Assembly (NCBI RefSeq): GCF_014192475.1 | Contig: NZ_JACHXZ010000002.1 | Span: 170,120 to 234,119, forward strand | Source of the DNA: Simiduia aestuariiviva | GTDB taxonomy: Bacteria; Pseudomonadota; Gammaproteobacteria; Pseudomonadales; Cellvibrionaceae | Direction: 5' to 3' | DNA length: 64,000 nucleotides | Shown here: in pieces, positions 27,799 to 36,831 of the stretch | Layout: the number at the start of each line of letters is the position of its first letter | Numbering within the stretch: position 1 is the first letter of the stretch | The notes under the pieces: model-generated | What the model was told of the DNA's origin: nothing | The model's input: the letters and a program-made list of their open reading frames with translations, nothing else | Databases searched by the model: none | Translations under genes and position numbers: made by a program

Positions 27799-28107
27799 AT
27801 GTCTCAGCAACAAGCCATTGAGGCCGCATTGCGCGAAGCGTTTAATCCGGTATTTCTGTCCATAGAAAACGAAAGCCATATGCACAATGTGCCGGCTGGC
27901 TCTGAATCTCATTTTAAAGTGCAGCTCGTGGCAGAGGCGTTCTCGGGCAAGCGACTGGTGCAGCAGCATCAGCTTGTCTACGGTGCGTTGGGTGAGATCA
28001 TGCAGCAAATACATGCATTGGCTCTGCACACTTGGGCTCCAGATCAATGGCAGGGCGATCAGGCGCCTGCTTCACCTCAGTGTCTGGGCGGCAGTAAGGT
28101 CGGTTAA
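27799..28107 (+). CDS. bolA: BolA family protein
   Basis: Protein of 102 aa. BolA proteins partner monothiol glutaredoxins in Fe-S cluster handling and, in E. coli, also act in stress morphology and transcription. The BolA core is clear: IENESHMHNVPAGSESHFKVQLVAEAFSGKRLVQQHQLVYGAL, including the conserved His-rich segment, then MQQIHALALHTWAPDQW. The ATG at 27799 is used; a TTG two codons earlier is possible. A TATAAT box lies upstream, and trhO follows 81 bp later on the same strand. Confidence 0.93.
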   Translation: MSQQQAIEAALREAFNPVFLSIENESHMHNVPAGSESHFKVQLVAEAFSGKRLVQQHQLVYGALGEIMQQIHALALHTWAPDQWQGDQAPASPQCLGGSKVG

Positions 28108-28188
28108 TCGCTGAAAATCGCGGTTGTGCAGTATTTGAGCAATCACTACAATGCGCGGCTGTTTTCTGGTTTGTAATGGTTGTTCTTC

Positions 28189-29145
28189 ATGTCTTACGTT
28201 GTCTGTGCACTCTATAAATTCGTGTCTTTACCCAACTATCGGGCGCTGCGCGAACCGCTCCTGGCGGAAATGACGCGCTTAGAGGTTAAAGGCACCTTAC
28301 TGCTGGCCTCTGAAGGCATTAATGGCACTGTCGCGGGTACGCGTGCGGGCATCGATGATCTGTTGTTGTACCTGAAGGCCAAGCCTGCGTTTGCAACCTT
28401 GGATACTAAAGAGTCCTTTGAGGACGAAATGCCTTTCTATCGCACTAAGGTGAAGCTGAAAAAAGAGATTGTCACAATGGGTGTGCCGGGCATAGACCCG
28501 CAGGAAGTCGTGGGCACCTATGTGGAACCTGAAGACTGGAATGCCTTGATCAGTGATCCCGAGGTGACGCTGATTGATACCCGAAATTATTACGAGTATG
28601 AGGTGGGCAGTTTTAAGGGGGCATTAGATCCGGCCACTGAGAGCTTTAGAGAATTCCCTGAATATGTAAAGACCCACTTAGACCCCAAGAAACACAAGAA
28701 AGTGGCCATGTTCTGCACTGGCGGTATTCGGTGTGAAAAATCCACAGCACTGTTGAAATCGCAGGGGTTTGAGGAGGTGTATCACCTCAAGGGTGGCATC
28801 CTTAATTACCTCGAAAAAGTGCCGGAAACCGACTCTTTGTGGCAGGGCGAGTGCTACGTATTTGATAATCGCGTTGCGGTTAATCATGCGCTGCAGCGTG
28901 GCAGTTATGATTTGTGTCACGGATGTCGGCACCCGATAACAGAAGCTGACAAGCAGTCAGCCAAATTTGAGCAGGGCGTCTGTTGCCCTCGCTGCCACCA
29001 TTTGTTAACAGAGGAGCAGCGCCGTCGATTTGAAGAGCGGCAGCGTCAAATTGAATTGGCTAACATGCGCAACGATGTCCATATCGGGCGCGCGCCCACC
29101 GAGCGTCAGCAGCGTGCAAAAGCTCGTCAAACCACGGCGGAATAA
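28189..29145 (+). CDS. trhO: tRNA uridine(34) hydroxylase TrhO (rhodanese family)
   Basis: Oxygen-dependent enzyme that forms 5-hydroxyuridine at wobble position 34 of tRNA, a step towards cmo5U/mcmo5U. The 318-aa protein shows the family start [32 protein letters not shown], the rhodanese domain with [15 protein letters not shown], and the active-site loop [11 protein letters not shown] with Cys176. A C-terminal zinc-finger-like part has CHGC and CCPRCH. The ATG at 28189 matches the usual N-terminus; the frame opens three codons earlier. Its 3' end overlaps the next gene by 32 bp in another frame. Confidence 0.95.
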   Translation: MSYVVCALYKFVSLPNYRALREPLLAEMTRLEVKGTLLLASEGINGTVAGTRAGIDDLLLYLKAKPAFATLDTKESFEDEMPFYRTKVKLKKEIVTMGVPGIDPQEVVGTYVEPEDWNALISDPEVTLIDTRNYYEYEVGSFKGALDPATESFREFPEYVKTHLDPKKHKKVAMFCTGGIRCEKSTALLKSQGFEEVYHLKGGILNYLEKVPETDSLWQGECYVFDNRVAVNHALQRGSYDLCHGCRHPITEADKQSAKFEQGVCCPRCHHLLTEEQRRRFEERQRQIELANMRNDVHIGRAPTERQQRAKARQTTAE

Positions 29146-30487
29146 TATTCCGGTATGGCTGTTAGGGCTGCTTGTGGGCGCTTTAAGCGCCTGTACGCAA
29201 ATTCCTGTAGCGCCGGACCATCACGCCTGTACCGACATTTACCGCGCAGCTGAATACCGCGCTGCGCACAGCTATCTGCCCTACACGCCAATTGCGGGTG
29301 CTGCCTTCCTCCGCGTAGATCGTCAGTTGGCCTCTCAAATCCCCAGGGCTAGTACGCCTGAGTTGCGGCTGCAGTGGTTGCGTTGGGCCAACGCCATGGC
29401 TAACGAAGCTCTCGCTCTTGGTGCGCCCAGCTGTATAGATCCTCTGTTGCAACATTTGGCTAACGATAAGCGCGCTTGGCAAAAGCTTGTTGCGCGCGCA
29501 ACAGTGCCGGCGGAATACCGAACCAGCTTGCGGGCGTTGGGTTTGTACCCCGTTACGCGCTTGGCGTTTTTAGCCGGAGTGAATCGGGAGTTGGCACATA
29601 CAGCCGAGGAGCAGGCTGCTTTCAGCGACGATGCGATGGCGTGGCAATTATTTGCGCCGGCCTCGGGCGCTGGCTGGCACACCAGTCCGGTCCTCGAAGG
29701 TGTAAACGGGGTTGCTTGGTCCAGTCTGTTCGATCGGTGGGCACCGCAATTCGCGCTGCCATCGGGGAGTGGTGCGGCGAATCTACCCGGCTCATTGGTT
29801 CGCACGGGCGAAGGGCAGTTGAGATTTGATGGGCGCGACCCTAGAGTTTACGTCTACCCAAGTCTCGGTTGGTTTAACGGTCGCCAAACCTTACAACTCA
29901 ATTACCAAATTTGGTTTTTGGAGCGCCCGGCGCAAGGGCCACTGGATTTTTTGTCGGGTACTTTAGATGGCCTCCATTGGCGGGTGCACTTAACGATGGG
30001 CGGCGAGCCCATTGCATTTGATGCCATGCACACCTGCGGCTGCTGGTATCAGCTTTACCCGGCCGCAGGCTATGTCGCACTTGCGCCGGAATCCTTTTGG
30101 CAAGAGCCCCATTATGTCGGACCGATACAGGCGCTAAGCGCTGGCCCAAGACTTTATCTGAGTGCCGACACCCATCGATTACTCGCCGTGCGGCCAAGTG
30201 CTCCCCCTCAGGCGGCAGTTTCCATGCCAATGACGCCGGTGCAGTGGGCGAGTGGCGGGGTGGTGGGCCCCTTAACCGCAGACGCAATCCATTACTGGTC
30301 CATCTTCAATCGTGCGGGGCGCGTACCAGAATCGCTGCGCTCTGAGCGATTTTTCTTTTGGCCCATGGGTGTTCCTGCCGCAGGCAGTCACCGAGCGCCT
30401 GGCCATCACGCGGTTGCATTCACCGGTCGTCGGCATTTTGATGACCCCGCAATATTGGACGAATTGATTCAAGCCCCGGGTCGCTAG
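29114..30487 (+). CDS. Putative lipoprotein of unknown function
   Basis: Protein of 457 aa from GTG 29114, which yields a lipoprotein signal: basic [11 protein letters not shown], hydrophobic [12 protein letters not shown] and lipobox LSAC. An ATG at 29030 lies deep in trhO and would bury the signal, so it is rejected. The mature protein is rich in Trp, Pro and Gly in its second half ([60 protein letters not shown]), which suggests a beta-rich extracytoplasmic fold. I do not recognise the family. It overlaps trhO by 32 bp, implying a shared transcript. Confidence 0.75.
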   Translation: MQKLVKPRRNNIPVWLLGLLVGALSACTQIPVAPDHHACTDIYRAAEYRAAHSYLPYTPIAGAAFLRVDRQLASQIPRASTPELRLQWLRWANAMANEALALGAPSCIDPLLQHLANDKRAWQKLVARATVPAEYRTSLRALGLYPVTRLAFLAGVNRELAHTAEEQAAFSDDAMAWQLFAPASGAGWHTSPVLEGVNGVAWSSLFDRWAPQFALPSGSGAANLPGSLVRTGEGQLRFDGRDPRVYVYPSLGWFNGRQTLQLNYQIWFLERPAQGPLDFLSGTLDGLHWRVHLTMGGEPIAFDAMHTCGCWYQLYPAAGYVALAPESFWQEPHYVGPIQALSAGPRLYLSADTHRLLAVRPSAPPQAAVSMPMTPVQWASGGVVGPLTADAIHYWSIFNRAGRVPESLRSERFFFWPMGVPAAGSHRAPGHHAVAFTGRRHFDDPAILDELIQAPGR

Positions 30488-30651
30488 CACGCTATGGGAC
30501 CTGTTACACAGCCCGTGCACCGAACGTCTAGTACCCTTCTGGTGTTGAATTGTGGTCTAATGCGCATCTTTTAGTGGTGCCGAAGCGTCGGTCTGCGCTG
30601 CGAATTACTGGGCGAGGGCGGTGAAGAGAATTAAGGAAGGAAGTTTTACTC

Positions 30652-30951
30652 ATGGACTTTGAAGATTGGACAGTAGGTGCGGACGGCCAGTCAGCCCAGC
30701 ATGGCAGCGGCTTTAGTCTGACGGTTGATGGTAACCCCCGCGATCCGCAGGGCGTCAATCCTGGGCGTTTCCCGCCAGAGCTTAGTGTGATTGAGCAGGC
30801 GCGGTTGTTGCGCCACGGCGTTGAGGCCATTGCCAAGGCGGCGAAACAGCGCACCGCACCGAAGCCTAAGCCGGCGATGCCTAAATCGAATGTTGACCGG
30901 CCAGTGCTTTCAATAAAGCGCAAGTCTGCAGATACAAAAACGCCAGCGTAA
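30652..30951 (+). CDS. Small conserved hypothetical protein
   Basis: Protein of 99 aa, probably cytoplasmic: MDFEDWTVGADGQ, SGFSLTVDGNPRDPQGVNPGRFPPELSVIEQARLLRHGVEAIAKAAK, then a Lys/Pro-rich basic tail. I recall similar short proteins in Pseudomonas-like genomes but know no function. GGAAGGAAG stands about 9 nt before the ATG, an excellent ribosome site. The stop codon lies in the loop of the terminator hairpin. Confidence 0.78.
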   Translation: MDFEDWTVGADGQSAQHGSGFSLTVDGNPRDPQGVNPGRFPPELSVIEQARLLRHGVEAIAKAAKQRTAPKPKPAMPKSNVDRPVLSIKRKSADTKTPA

Positions 30952-30965
30952 TGCTGGCGTTTTTA
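30936..30965. terminator. Bidirectional intrinsic terminator
   Basis: Stem ACGCCAGC / GCTGGCGT (30940-30947, 30953-30960) flanked by AAAAA on the left and TTTTT on the right. It serves the small conserved gene on the plus strand and the convergent exported-protein gene on the minus strand. Confidence 0.85.
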
Positions 30966-30986
30966 ATTCGGCGTCAATCGGAACGG

Positions 30987-31520
30987 TTACCGCGATGTGA
31001 TCATATGACCTTTCATCAGCAGAATGTTCTTGTGGTTATCTACCAAAGTAAATAACTCGTCAAACTTGGTCTGAGCAACTTGGGTGTCATCGCCGCCTTC
31101 ATTGGCGTAGGTGACGCCGCTCAGGAGTGATCCCAGCTCTGCATTGACGCTATCGATAGCAGCCATGATGTTGTTGGTGGTCTTGTCGTCGCGGAAAACG
31201 CGACCTTTACCGGTGGCAGCCATATAGTTGTCACACTCGGTCAGCCAATCTTTGCGCTGTTCCAGATAGCTCTGGGTGTTGCGCATGCCACGGCGACGGG
31301 TAACGTCTAGGTGCTTTTCGGTGTAGCTTTGCAGGCTTTTCATGGTGGATGTCATGAATTCGCCGGCAATGCCTTCGCAATATTTCCAAGTCAGGTATTT
31401 CGGGAAGTCTTCACCCGTTTTCTTTGTAGCCTTTTCCCTTTGGCAGGCCTCGTCGCAGGCCAGGGTCACAGGCGCTGCAAAGAGCCCCACGAGTCCAAGT
31501 GCAAGTATGATTTTTTTCAT
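30987..31520 (-). CDS. Exported hypothetical protein
   Basis: Periplasmic protein of 177 aa with a clear signal peptide (MKKIILALGLVGLFAAPVTLA). Cysteines at residues 22, 26, 48 and 96 could form disulfides (CDEACQREK, KYCEGIAG, LTECDNYM). The middle is helical with EFMTSTMKSLQSYTEKHLDVTRRRGM and the C-terminus ends MKGHMITSR. I do not recognise a family. It is a single-gene unit with a good promoter at 31575-31603, and a perfect palindrome lies further upstream. Confidence 0.75.
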   Translation of the reverse strand: MKKIILALGLVGLFAAPVTLACDEACQREKATKKTGEDFPKYLTWKYCEGIAGEFMTSTMKSLQSYTEKHLDVTRRRGMRNTQSYLEQRKDWLTECDNYMAATGKGRVFRDDKTTNNIMAAIDSVNAELGSLLSGVTYANEGGDDTQVAQTKFDELFTLVDNHKNILLMKGHMITSR

Positions 31521-31574
31521 GATTAGCCGCCGTAGTCGTTATGCTTTTGCGTTATTTCGTTACACACCCTTTAT

Positions 31575-31603
31575 GATATACGTCAAGTTAAAGGTTAAGT
31601 CAA
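31575..31603 (-). promoter_or_regulatory. Sigma-70-type promoter of the exported-protein gene
   Basis: Minus strand: TTGACT (31603-31598), exactly 17 bp, then TATATC (31580-31575). The ATG is 55 bp downstream. Confidence 0.65.
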
Positions 31604-31656
31604 TAGTGAATTTTGTGACTCTTACGTCATAGCGGGTGTGAAAGAGGTCAGAAAAT

Positions 31657-31680
31657 CAGCTAATACCTAGGTATTAGCTG
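31657..31680. repeat. 24-bp perfect palindrome
   Basis: CAGCTAATACCT is followed directly by its exact reverse complement, centred on CCTAGG. It lies 41 bp past the rdgC stop and 54 bp upstream of the -35 of the exported-protein gene. It could be an rdgC terminator stem (minus strand continues ATTTTCT) or a protein-binding site. Confidence 0.85.
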
Positions 31681-31721
31681 TTAACTGGGTCTCAAATGCG
31701 CGGAATAGGGCGTGAAGGGAT

Positions 31722-32633
31722 TTAAACTGCTTCGGCTTTGTTGCCGCCTAATGCTTCGGCGAGGTCCGGTAGGAATCGTCGCAGCGATAAGGTCATCAAC
31801 GTGAATTCGCTGTCGAGCAAGGTCAGCTGGTCGCTGCCACTGTCTTGCGCTTCTTGCTTGAGTTCGTCGCCAAAGCTCAGTCGCTTTATATGCCCCTCGT
31901 GGGTGAGTACGAAGGTCAGTTGTTGCTGCCAATTGAGCGCTAGCTGGAACACTTGCTTACCCGCGTCAATGTGGCTTTGGATTTCTTCGCACAGCAGGTC
32001 ATGGCGTTTGCATTTAAGTACGGCGCCTTCCTCTCCGGTTTCTCGCAATTCGCACTCGTTTTCCAATTGCCATCCGTCTGGTAGTTCATTGCCGCTGACC
32101 CATTGGGTCATTTGAACCGCAGGTGACAGCTCGTACTGTTGAAGCGCCAGCGGGAGCGAGCCCAGACTTTGACGGAGCGCAGTGATGAGCTCTTCGGCGC
32201 GGGTGGGGCTTGCGGCATCGACGATGATGAGTCGCTGCTCCAAATCGATCAGTGCATGTGTGCGGCGACTCTTGCGCAGTGCTCTAGGTAGGCATTCGAA
32301 CAGGATCTCTTCTTTCATTTGCTCCTTTTCTTTGCGGTAAACGCGCCGCTCTTCTGCCGCTTCTATTTGGCCTGCCTTTTCCTCCACCATGTCCCGGATT
32401 ACCGCGGCGGGAAGAACCTTTTCCTCTTTGCGAAGTGTGATAAGCGCAGCGTTTTGCGCAATGTGGGTGAATTCAGTGCTGTGTTTGCCGAGCGGCGGTA
32501 CCCAGCCTTGTTTGAACATATCTTGTTGCGAGCAAGGGGCAAATGCATTGGCCTTCAGCGTGTCGCTGAGCGACGACAGATCGAGCGAATGGCCATCGCT
32601 AATGCGATAAATTTGTAAGTTCTTAAACCACAT
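31722..32633 (-). CDS. rdgC: Recombination-associated protein RdgC
   Basis: Ring-forming DNA-binding protein that restrains RecA-dependent recombination. It has 303 aa, the usual length, and starts MWFKNLQIYR, the standard RdgC N-terminus; a 70-codon upstream extension in the open frame is rejected. Further family segments are FAPCSQQDMFKQGWVPPLG, EFTHIAQNAALITLRKEEKVLPAAVI and IFECLPRA-like LFECLPRALRKS. It is preceded 14 bp upstream by sirB2 on the same strand and probably shares its transcript. Confidence 0.95.
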   Translation of the reverse strand: MWFKNLQIYRISDGHSLDLSSLSDTLKANAFAPCSQQDMFKQGWVPPLGKHSTEFTHIAQNAALITLRKEEKVLPAAVIRDMVEEKAGQIEAAEERRVYRKEKEQMKEEILFECLPRALRKSRRTHALIDLEQRLIIVDAASPTRAEELITALRQSLGSLPLALQQYELSPAVQMTQWVSGNELPDGWQLENECELRETGEEGAVLKCKRHDLLCEEIQSHIDAGKQVFQLALNWQQQLTFVLTHEGHIKRLSFGDELKQEAQDSGSDQLTLLDSEFTLMTLSLRRFLPDLAEALGGNKAEAV

Positions 32634-32647
32634 AGATTGGATTCCGA

Positions 32648-33028
32648 TTACTGCAGAAAAGGTGTTGGGTCTTTGGTGAATGCTACGCAAACGATATAGA
32701 TGGCTGTGAATAGCGCCAAAATCCATGCGGTAGCTTGATGCCTCGGAGTTTTCGCCAAGCGAAAGGCGATAACCCCCAGGCCGATGTAGATGAGCAGCGC
32801 GCATATTTTGGCGGTAAGCCAGTCCTGTTGAAACGGGTTCCACTGGTAGGCGTACAGCAGTCCTAAGGCGCTAACTAGTAGGGCGGTGTCGACGATGTGA
32901 GGCGCTACGCGAGTCAGGCGGCTGTGGAGCCATGGGGCATCTAATTGCCGCCCAATGCCACGCACAAAAAATCCTGTGATGGATAGCAATGCCAAACCCA
33001 TATGGATGTGTTTTAACAGTGCCAGCAT
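32648..33028 (-). CDS. SirB2 family membrane protein
   Basis: Protein of 126 aa with four hydrophobic segments (LLKHIHMGLALLSITGFFVRG, VDTALLVSALGLLYAY, AKICALLIYIGLGVIAF, TAWILALFTAIYIVCVAF), matching the SirB2/invasion gene expression up-regulator family, whose function is unclear. Its ATG overlaps the stop of the DUF4202 gene by one base (TAATG), and rdgC follows after 14 bp, so the three genes look like one operon. Confidence 0.85.
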   Translation of the reverse strand: MLALLKHIHMGLALLSITGFFVRGIGRQLDAPWLHSRLTRVAPHIVDTALLVSALGLLYAYQWNPFQQDWLTAKICALLIYIGLGVIAFRLAKTPRHQATAWILALFTAIYIVCVAFTKDPTPFLQ

Positions 33029-33612
33029 TATGGCACTCCGAGCGCTTTATTGATCAACAGTTGCAGCGCTGGGTTGAGGGGAATTGTTAATGCGGCTGCG
33101 CGCCCTCCATCAGACATCTTGCGCCACGTTTTATGGATGATGCGAATCAGCTTTGGCTCGTCGTGCTGCTGACTGAAGGCGTCTAAATAGAACTGGATAA
33201 AGACGAGGCAGGCTACGTCCTCTAGCGTTTGCGTGTCTGGATCGTGCTTGAGATCTTCCTTGCGCAGGAGTCGGCCCACCTCTTCGATCAGCTGGGTATC
33301 CGCACCCAGCCCTGTGAGCAGCGTTTGCGTGCGCCGCGCATGGTGCTGACCGAGTTCAGTGCGCCAGCTGTGGTAGCCCGCTCGATTCATGGGGTAGTCA
33401 CTGCGGGGGATCACCCAGCGTTCGATATGTTGCGCGCGCGCAGCAATGGCAAGCGCATCACTGGCCTGAGGTTTAAACGCCGCAAGGCAACGGCTCATGC
33501 GTTGGCCGTATATCAATGACTTTGCTATGGGCTCGCCCTCTACAGACTCGCTGTTGGGGTCTAGAGCGTTGATGTTATCGATGGCGTCGAAGGCTGCAGC
33601 AAGGGTAAACAC
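33028..33612 (-). CDS. DUF4202 family protein
   Basis: Cytoplasmic protein of 194 aa. The family pattern is clear: an AAAFDAIDNINALDPN start, YGQRMSRCLAAFKPQASDALAIAARAQHIERWVIPRSDYPMNRAGYHSWRTELGQHHA in the middle, and EVGRLLRKEDLKHDPDTQTLEDVACLVFI. The His/Asp distribution recalls an HD-type all-helical fold, but the activity is unknown. GTG 33612 is preferred because it places the family N-terminus at residue 1; an ATG 37 codons upstream is unlikely. Confidence 0.82.
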   Translation of the reverse strand: MFTLAAAFDAIDNINALDPNSESVEGEPIAKSLIYGQRMSRCLAAFKPQASDALAIAARAQHIERWVIPRSDYPMNRAGYHSWRTELGQHHARRTQTLLTGLGADTQLIEEVGRLLRKEDLKHDPDTQTLEDVACLVFIQFYLDAFSQQHDEPKLIRIIHKTWRKMSDGGRAAALTIPLNPALQLLINKALGVP

Positions 33613-33864
33613 GGAGGCTATGAATCCTGTTGGGCGAGTGTGTGTGGAGTGCGCATCGCGATTGAGTGGCTGGCGGCCTTGGCGATGTGTCTGTGCTTGG
33701 GCAAAGGTTTCAAAGCGTTTCAATGCCGCGCCGCGCCAACACCGGCGGGGGATTATAGCGAGGTGCTCCCGCGGCGAAAACCGCTAATGTCGCGAGCTTG
33801 CTATCCGTTGCGCAAGAAGACCCGGTTAGAGTAGAGCCTGTGCGCCGCTGTTGCAGAGATAACG

Positions 33865-33899
33865 CCTTTCATGGCCCGCAGCCTGTGAGCCATGAAAGG
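33865..33899 (-). terminator. Hairpin after bauC, possible terminator
   Basis: CCTTTCATGGC and GCCATGAAAGG form an 11-bp perfect stem with a 13-nt loop, 10 bp past the bauC stop. The minus-strand continuation CGTTATC has no T run, so termination efficiency is uncertain. Confidence 0.5.
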
Positions 33900-33908
33900 G
33901 TGCGCTAC

Positions 33909-35399
33909 TTAGCTTGGGAAGGTGAATTGCGCGCCTTCGCGTACGCCAGACGAGGGCCAGCGCTGGGTGATGGTTTTGCGGCGCGTGTAAAAGCGCACGG
34001 CATCGGGGCCATAGGCACTTAGGTCTCCAAATAGCGATCGTTTCCAGCCGCCAAAGCTGTGGAATGCCATGGGTACGGGCAGCGGCACATTGACTCCGAC
34101 CATGCCCACGAGGATGTGGTCGCTGAAGTAGCGGGCCGCTTCGCCATCTCGGGTAAATATGCACGTGCCGTTGCCAAACTCGTGATCGTTGATCAGGTTC
34201 ATGGCCTCTTCTAGCGATTCAGCACGCAGTACGCACAGCACTGGCCCAAAAATTTCTTCACGGTAGATGCGCATGGATGGCGTTACGTGGTCGAACAGGC
34301 AGGGGCCCATAAAGAAGCCGTCCGGATGGTCTGCTACCGACAACGCCCGGCCATCCACCACCAATGTAGCGCCCTCTGACACGCCGTCATCGACAAACTG
34401 TCTAACTTTATCTCGGTGTGCGCTCGTGATTAGGGGGCCCATGTCGTTGCTGTTATCGCGCCCAGTGCCGGTCTTTATCTTGGTCATGGCAGCGGAGAGG
34501 CCGGCAACCAGTTGGTCGGCAGCTGCGCCCCCTACGGCGACGGCAACCGAAATGGCCATGCAGCGTTCTCCGCATGAGCCAAAAGCTGCACCAATTAAGG
34601 AGCTGACAGCGTTTTCCATGTCGGCGTCTGGCATAACAATGGCGTGGTTTTTGGCGCCGCCCAGCGCCTGCACGCGTTTGCCGTGGCGACTTCCTTCTTG
34701 GTACACATATTCGGCAATGGGCGTCGAGCCCACAAAGCTCACCGCCTGCACGCGCTGGTCGGTGAGCAGCGTATCGACCGCTTCTTTATCACCGTTGATC
34801 AAGTTGAGCACGCCTTTAGGCAGTCCGGCCTCATGTGCCAGTTCAACGATAAATTTTACCACGCTCGGGGCTCGCTCCGAGGGTTTGAGTACGACGCAGT
34901 TGCCACACACCACGGCCATGGGCCACATCCACAGAGGCACCATGGCGGGAAAGTTAAACGGGGTGATGGCGGCCACCACACCCAGCGGTTGGAATTCGCT
35001 CCAGGCATCGATGGCGGGGCCGGCATTTTTACTGTGCTCGCCCTTGAGCAGTTCCGGCGCCGCGGTGGCGTATTCGACATTCTCAATGCCACGCTGTAAT
35101 TCGCCCATGGCATCGTTGAGCACTTTGCCGTGTTCATCGGTGACCAGTTCACAGATTTTATCGGCGTGGCGTTCGAGCAACTCTTTGAGGCGATACATCA
35201 CTCGAGCCCGCTTGAGGGGCGGGGTGTTACGCCAGGCGGGGAAGGCCGCGGAGGCGGCGCTAATGGCCTGGGACACAGTGTCTGCATCAGCCAGTTGCAC
35301 GCTGCGTTCGCTGCTGCCCGTGGCGGGGTTAAATACCGCTTGGGTGCGGCCATGGCTATTGACCTGTTCGCCGTTAATGATGTGTCCAATGACTGTCAT
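33909..35399 (-). CDS. bauC: CoA-acylating malonate/methylmalonate-semialdehyde dehydrogenase (BauC/MmsA type)
   Basis: NAD- and CoA-dependent aldehyde dehydrogenase of 496 aa. In this context it converts malonate semialdehyde, made by the adjacent transaminase, to acetyl-CoA. The family start is IGHIINGEQV; ITPFNFPAMVPLWMWPMA and LVSFVGSTPIA-like AVSFVGSTPIAEYVYQ bind cofactor, and GSCGERCMAIS carries the catalytic Cys280. MmsA for valine catabolism is nearly identical in motif; pairing with bauA and bauR favours beta-alanine use. The transaminase gene is 30 bp upstream on the same strand. Confidence 0.88.
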   Translation of the reverse strand: MTVIGHIINGEQVNSHGRTQAVFNPATGSSERSVQLADADTVSQAISAASAAFPAWRNTPPLKRARVMYRLKELLERHADKICELVTDEHGKVLNDAMGELQRGIENVEYATAAPELLKGEHSKNAGPAIDAWSEFQPLGVVAAITPFNFPAMVPLWMWPMAVVCGNCVVLKPSERAPSVVKFIVELAHEAGLPKGVLNLINGDKEAVDTLLTDQRVQAVSFVGSTPIAEYVYQEGSRHGKRVQALGGAKNHAIVMPDADMENAVSSLIGAAFGSCGERCMAISVAVAVGGAAADQLVAGLSAAMTKIKTGTGRDNSNDMGPLITSAHRDKVRQFVDDGVSEGATLVVDGRALSVADHPDGFFMGPCLFDHVTPSMRIYREEIFGPVLCVLRAESLEEAMNLINDHEFGNGTCIFTRDGEAARYFSDHILVGMVGVNVPLPVPMAFHSFGGWKRSLFGDLSAYGPDAVRFYTRRKTITQRWPSSGVREGAQFTFPS

Positions 35400-35429
35400 G
35401 AAAGTATCCTGTGCATAGCTAGGTGTGAA

Positions 35430-36737
35430 TTATTGGCTGGAGAGGGTATCGGCCAGTGCGTTGAGTAAGGTGTCAATTTCTGATTTTTCGGTAATGAATG
35501 GCAGGCCCAGTTGCACGGTGTCGCCGCCATAGCGAACATAAAAGCCCTTTTTCCACATGGCCATGGCGATCTCATAGGGCCGGCGTGCCGGCTCACCGGG
35601 GTAGTGCGCAAGGCTGAGTGCGCCGGCGAACCCGAAATTGCGAATCCCTGCCACGTGGGGGCGATCGCGCAGTTGGTGCAGTTGTGATTCAAAGTAGGGG
35701 GCCAACTCCGCCACGCGCTGTGGCAATTGCTCGCGCTGTAGCACTTCCAGTGCCGCGAGGCCTGCCGCACAGGCCAGCGGATGTGCTGAGTAGGTATAAC
35801 CGTGGGGAAATTCCACCATGTATTCGGGGCCGCCGTTTTCCATGAAGGCATCGTGAATGTCGCTGGTGGCTATCACAGCGCCCATGGGTACGGCGCCATT
35901 GGTGAGTTGCTTGGCAACATTGAGAATATCGGGGGTGACGCCAAAAACCTCTGCGCCGGTCATTCCACCACAGCGACCGAAGGCGGTAATCACCTCGTCG
36001 AAAATCAACAAGATTTGGTGTTGGTCGCAAATTTCGCGAAGTCGTTGCAAGTAGCCTTGGGGCGGTATGATCACGCCGGCGGAGCCGGCAAAGGGTTCAA
36101 CAATCACCGCGGCAATGTTGGACGCATCGTGCAGTGCGATGATCTCCAGCAGCTCGTCAGCGAGTGCCGCGCCCTCTGTAGGCATCCCTTTTACAAAAGG
36201 CTGATCTTTGAGCAGGGTGTGTGGCAGGTGATCACTGCTGATAAGGTCGCCATACAGCGCGCGATTCGGGCCGATTCCGCCCACGCTGATCCCGCCAAAA
36301 TTGACCCCGTGGTAGCCCTTTGCCCGCCCTATGAGTCGGGTTTTGCTGGGTTGGCCACGCTTGCGCCAATAGGCGCGCGCCATCTTTAAGGAGGTGTCGG
36401 CACTCTCTGAGCCGGAGCCCGTGAAAAACACGTGGTTTAGCCCCTCGGGCATGAGCTCAACGACCTTGTTGGCTAACTCAAAGGCCAGCTCGTGGCCAAA
36501 TTGAAAGGCGGGGCTGTAGTCCAGTGTGCGCGCTTGTTTGGCAATGGCGTCACTGATCTCAGGGCGGCAATGGCCGAGGCCACAAGTCCACAAGCCGGAT
36601 AATCCATCAAAAATTTTTCGCCCATCGGTACTGGTGAAGTAGGCGCCATCAGCGCTGGCGATCATCCGCGGATTTTGCTTGAACTCCCGATTGCCGGAGA
36701 AGGGCATCCAGTGGGCTGCTAAATGGCTGTTGGTCAT
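35430..36737 (-). CDS. bauA: Beta-alanine (omega-amino acid)--pyruvate aminotransferase
   Basis: Class-III PLP aminotransferase of 435 aa that moves the amino group of beta-alanine to pyruvate, giving malonate semialdehyde and alanine. The start HWMPFSGNREFKQNPR is typical of omega-amino acid:pyruvate transaminases. SGSESADTSLKMARAYW, GAKGYHGVNFGG-like GRAKGYHGVNFGGISVGG, LIFDEVITAFGR, and the PLP Lys276 in ILNVAKQLTNG are present. It is the first gene of a two-gene operon with bauC, divergent from a LysR regulator, the same logic as bauA/bauC/bauR in Pseudomonas. Confidence 0.9.
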   Translation of the reverse strand: MTNSHLAAHWMPFSGNREFKQNPRMIASADGAYFTSTDGRKIFDGLSGLWTCGLGHCRPEISDAIAKQARTLDYSPAFQFGHELAFELANKVVELMPEGLNHVFFTGSGSESADTSLKMARAYWRKRGQPSKTRLIGRAKGYHGVNFGGISVGGIGPNRALYGDLISSDHLPHTLLKDQPFVKGMPTEGAALADELLEIIALHDASNIAAVIVEPFAGSAGVIIPPQGYLQRLREICDQHQILLIFDEVITAFGRCGGMTGAEVFGVTPDILNVAKQLTNGAVPMGAVIATSDIHDAFMENGGPEYMVEFPHGYTYSAHPLACAAGLAALEVLQREQLPQRVAELAPYFESQLHQLRDRPHVAGIRNFGFAGALSLAHYPGEPARRPYEIAMAMWKKGFYVRYGGDTVQLGLPFITEKSEIDTLLNALADTLSSQ

Positions 36738-36787
36738 GGTAAGGCTCGCTCATGCGTTGACAGGTGGCGCTAATTTAGCGGGGCTGT

Positions 36788-36810
36788 TATGTTGTATAAA
36801 TCGCAACATA
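36788..36810. promoter_or_regulatory. Candidate LysR operator between bauA and bauR
   Basis: TATGTTG (36788-36794) and CAACATA (36804-36810) form a perfect 7-bp inverted repeat with a 9-bp spacer in the 94-bp divergent gap. Spacing and AT-rich centre match LysR-type T-N11-A sites. Confidence 0.65.
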
Positions 36811-36831
36811 TCCATTTAAAGTGTGAATTTT

